Position numbers and translations under genes: made by a program. From JABDMH01 sp965223165 (lineage in GTDB: Bacteria; Bacteroidota; Bacteroidia; Chitinophagales; Saprospiraceae), in NCBI GenBank assembly GCA_965223165.1, contig CBDCVQ010000017.1, forward strand, positions 93,510-157,509: a DNA stretch of 64,000 nucleotides, read 5' to 3'. Positions 62,965 to 64,000 of this stretch are shown here, in pieces. The stretch's first letter is position 1, and every line of letters starts with the position of its first letter. Below the pieces are notes generated by a model that worked only from the letters and a program-made list of their open reading frames with translations, had not been told where the DNA came from and ran no database searches.

Positions 62965-64000
62965 TCATCGTGCTTGGAGGCGCTGCTGGATCTGCACGAT
63001 CTCCGGGTCCGGCCCAAACATCCGAAAGTAGTTTTGGATGTCAGCCAGAGCCTGTTCGACTTGACCTAGCGCTTCCCCTACCTTGATCCGATTGGAGAGC
63101 GCGGCCTGAAAATCAGGTCGAATTTCCAGGGCCTTGCTGAAATCATTCAACGCCAATTGTAGTTGACCTTGCGCGGCATAGAGGGCGCCGCGACTGGAGT
63201 AGGCAGCCTCGGCAGTTGGCTCCAATTCAATGGCTTTATTGTAGTCCGGCAGTGCTAGATCAAACTGCTTGGAAGTGTAGTAGATGTTGGCTCGGTTGAT
63301 ATAGGAGCGATAGTAGCGCGGGTTGCTCTGAATCACCATGTTGTAGTCTCGCAGTGCCCCATCCAGGTCGCCCCGGCGCTTGAGAGCAATACCCCGATTG
63401 TTGTAGGGTAGGGCGAGAAAGGGATTGACCTGATTTGAACGTTGCCCTTTTTCGATGGCATCGGTGAATATGGTCTCGCTGTTCTTCCAGGCCAGCGTAC
63501 GAGACAGGGCGAGTGCACTGAGTAGGAGCATCCAGAGACCAAGAGCCCATCTGAGCCACTGCCAACGACGTTTTGCCATCAGATCGAGCGACCAATTTGA
63601 GACGATGAGACCGAGCCCGGCGATCGGCAAGTACATGTACCGGTCCGCCATCATCACTTCGCGCACGGACATGACCTGAGTCAGGAAGGGTAGGAAGAGA
63701 TTCAGTGCGAAGAAGAGCAGTCCAAACTGCAAGACCTGCTGCCCGAGCCGACGCCGGTAGATCACGATGGCCACTACGGCAAGCCCCAGAACCACCGGAG
63801 CAAGGTAATAGAAAGTGGGTATGGCCGATCTGACCGGATAGGGATAGTAAAGGGAGAGTTCAATCGGCAGGATGAACTTGGATAGGTAGAAAAGAAAGGT
63901 CGTCGCACCAAACATGAGGCGATGGCCGAGGCCAAAGTAATCTTCGAATCCGGATCCGGCCTGATCTTGCGCTACGGATAGAGTGACGAGACCAAAGACA
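62965..64000 (-). CDS. Membrane protein with C-terminal TPR repeats, 5' end outside the window
   Basis: A leftward gene whose C-terminal half has about three tetratricopeptide repeats (PYNNRGIALKRRGDLDGALRDY, YINRANIYYTSKQFDLALPDY, AYSSRGALYAAQGQLQLAL) and whose N-terminal half has several membrane helices. It resembles the O-mannosyltransferase-like/TMTC-type TPR membrane proteins. An internal ATG lies at 63915, but the frame stays open to base 64000 and reads GFEDYFGLGHRLMFGATTFLFY, the usual loop and helix of this family, so the gene continues past the right edge. Confidence 0.82.
   Translation of the reverse strand, partial: VFGLVTLSVAQDQAGSGFEDYFGLGHRLMFGATTFLFYLSKFILPIELSLYYPYPVRSAIPTFYYLAPVVLGLAVVAIVIYRRRLGQQVLQFGLLFFALNLFLPFLTQVMSVREVMMADRYMYLPIAGLGLIVSNWSLDLMAKRRWQWLRWALGLWMLLLSALALSRTLAWKNSETIFTDAIEKGQRSNQVNPFLALPYNNRGIALKRRGDLDGALRDYNMVIQSNPRYYRSYINRANIYYTSKQFDLALPDYNKAIELEPTAEAAYSSRGALYAAQGQLQLALNDFSKALEIRPDFQAALSNRIKVGEALGQVEQALADIQNYFRMFGPDPEIVQIQQRLQAR

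Noticed and set aside
1..64000. CRISPR array, tRNA/rRNA genes, prophage or integrative element
   Set aside because: No regularly spaced direct repeats, no cloverleaf-like or rRNA-like stretches, and no integrase, transposase, capsid or conjugation genes were seen on either strand.

Overview
The window is ordinary chromosomal DNA of a Bacteroidota bacterium, most likely a free-living or marine member of the Saprospiria (this lineage is an inference). Evidence: lineage-restricted families (DUF3822, DUF5777, DUF6702, a Bacteroidota-style Mrp without its CxxC), a propeller-type LytS/LytTR two-component pair, the futalosine menaquinone route, many signal peptides and lipoboxes, weak Shine-Dalgarno signals and TAnnTTTG-like promoter elements. 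Genes are dense and often overlap by 1-4 bases (ATGA, TTGA, GTGA, TAATG). I see no tRNA, rRNA, CRISPR array, integrase, transposase or phage gene.

Layout. 1-3200: Fe-S assembly (end of mrp/apbC, then nfu), pyrF, a MmcQ/YjbR protein and an FAD oxidoreductase. 3306-9269: a very large alpha-2-macroglobulin-like protein. 9517-11457: a DUF697/SHOCT protein, a small unknown and tsaD on the minus strand. 11844-17372: an unknown membrane-anchored protein, DUF3822, rsmD, argS and glnS, an information-processing block. 17553-20233: a lipoprotein (minus) and pyrR-pyrB. 20475-28520: a TlpA-like thioredoxin, then a tight cluster of YceI, propeller histidine kinase, LytTR regulator, c-type cytochrome lipoprotein, OB-fold protein, second YceI and DUF5777 beta-barrel. 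This looks like a regulated envelope electron-transfer or quinone/lipid module and is the most system-like locus here.

28545-28774 is a non-coding element with terminal inverted repeats and internal hairpins. A short relative lies at 51235-51281. After the element come a sterol-desaturase/rhodanese pair (minus), an unknown 133-residue protein, a YwaF-like membrane protein, dinB, a sugar-kinase-like phosphotransferase and coaD. 34479-44710 is metabolic: a PLP decarboxylase, an epimerase/hydrolase/epimerase catabolic operon, an outer-membrane barrel, P5C dehydrogenase and a tricorn-type protease. 44874-58172: a PorV/PorQ-like protein with mqnB, an atypical Nramp transporter, a sialidase-like protein, an M20 amidohydrolase, DUF2071, DUF6702, a second PLP decarboxylase, a DUF1080 hydrolase, a LysE exporter, an SDR and ftsH. 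58267 to the end: a 4-hydroxybutyryl-CoA dehydratase-like enzyme, a sulfatase, a lipoprotein, a DUF4202 gene broken by a one-base frameshift, and a membrane/TPR protein that runs off the right edge.

Together the genes suggest a heterotroph that degrades protein and glycans (tricorn protease, P5C dehydrogenase, sialidase, sulfatase, DUF1080, sugar isomerases) and respires with menaquinone. All calls come from reading the sequence and remembered family features; no database search was run.
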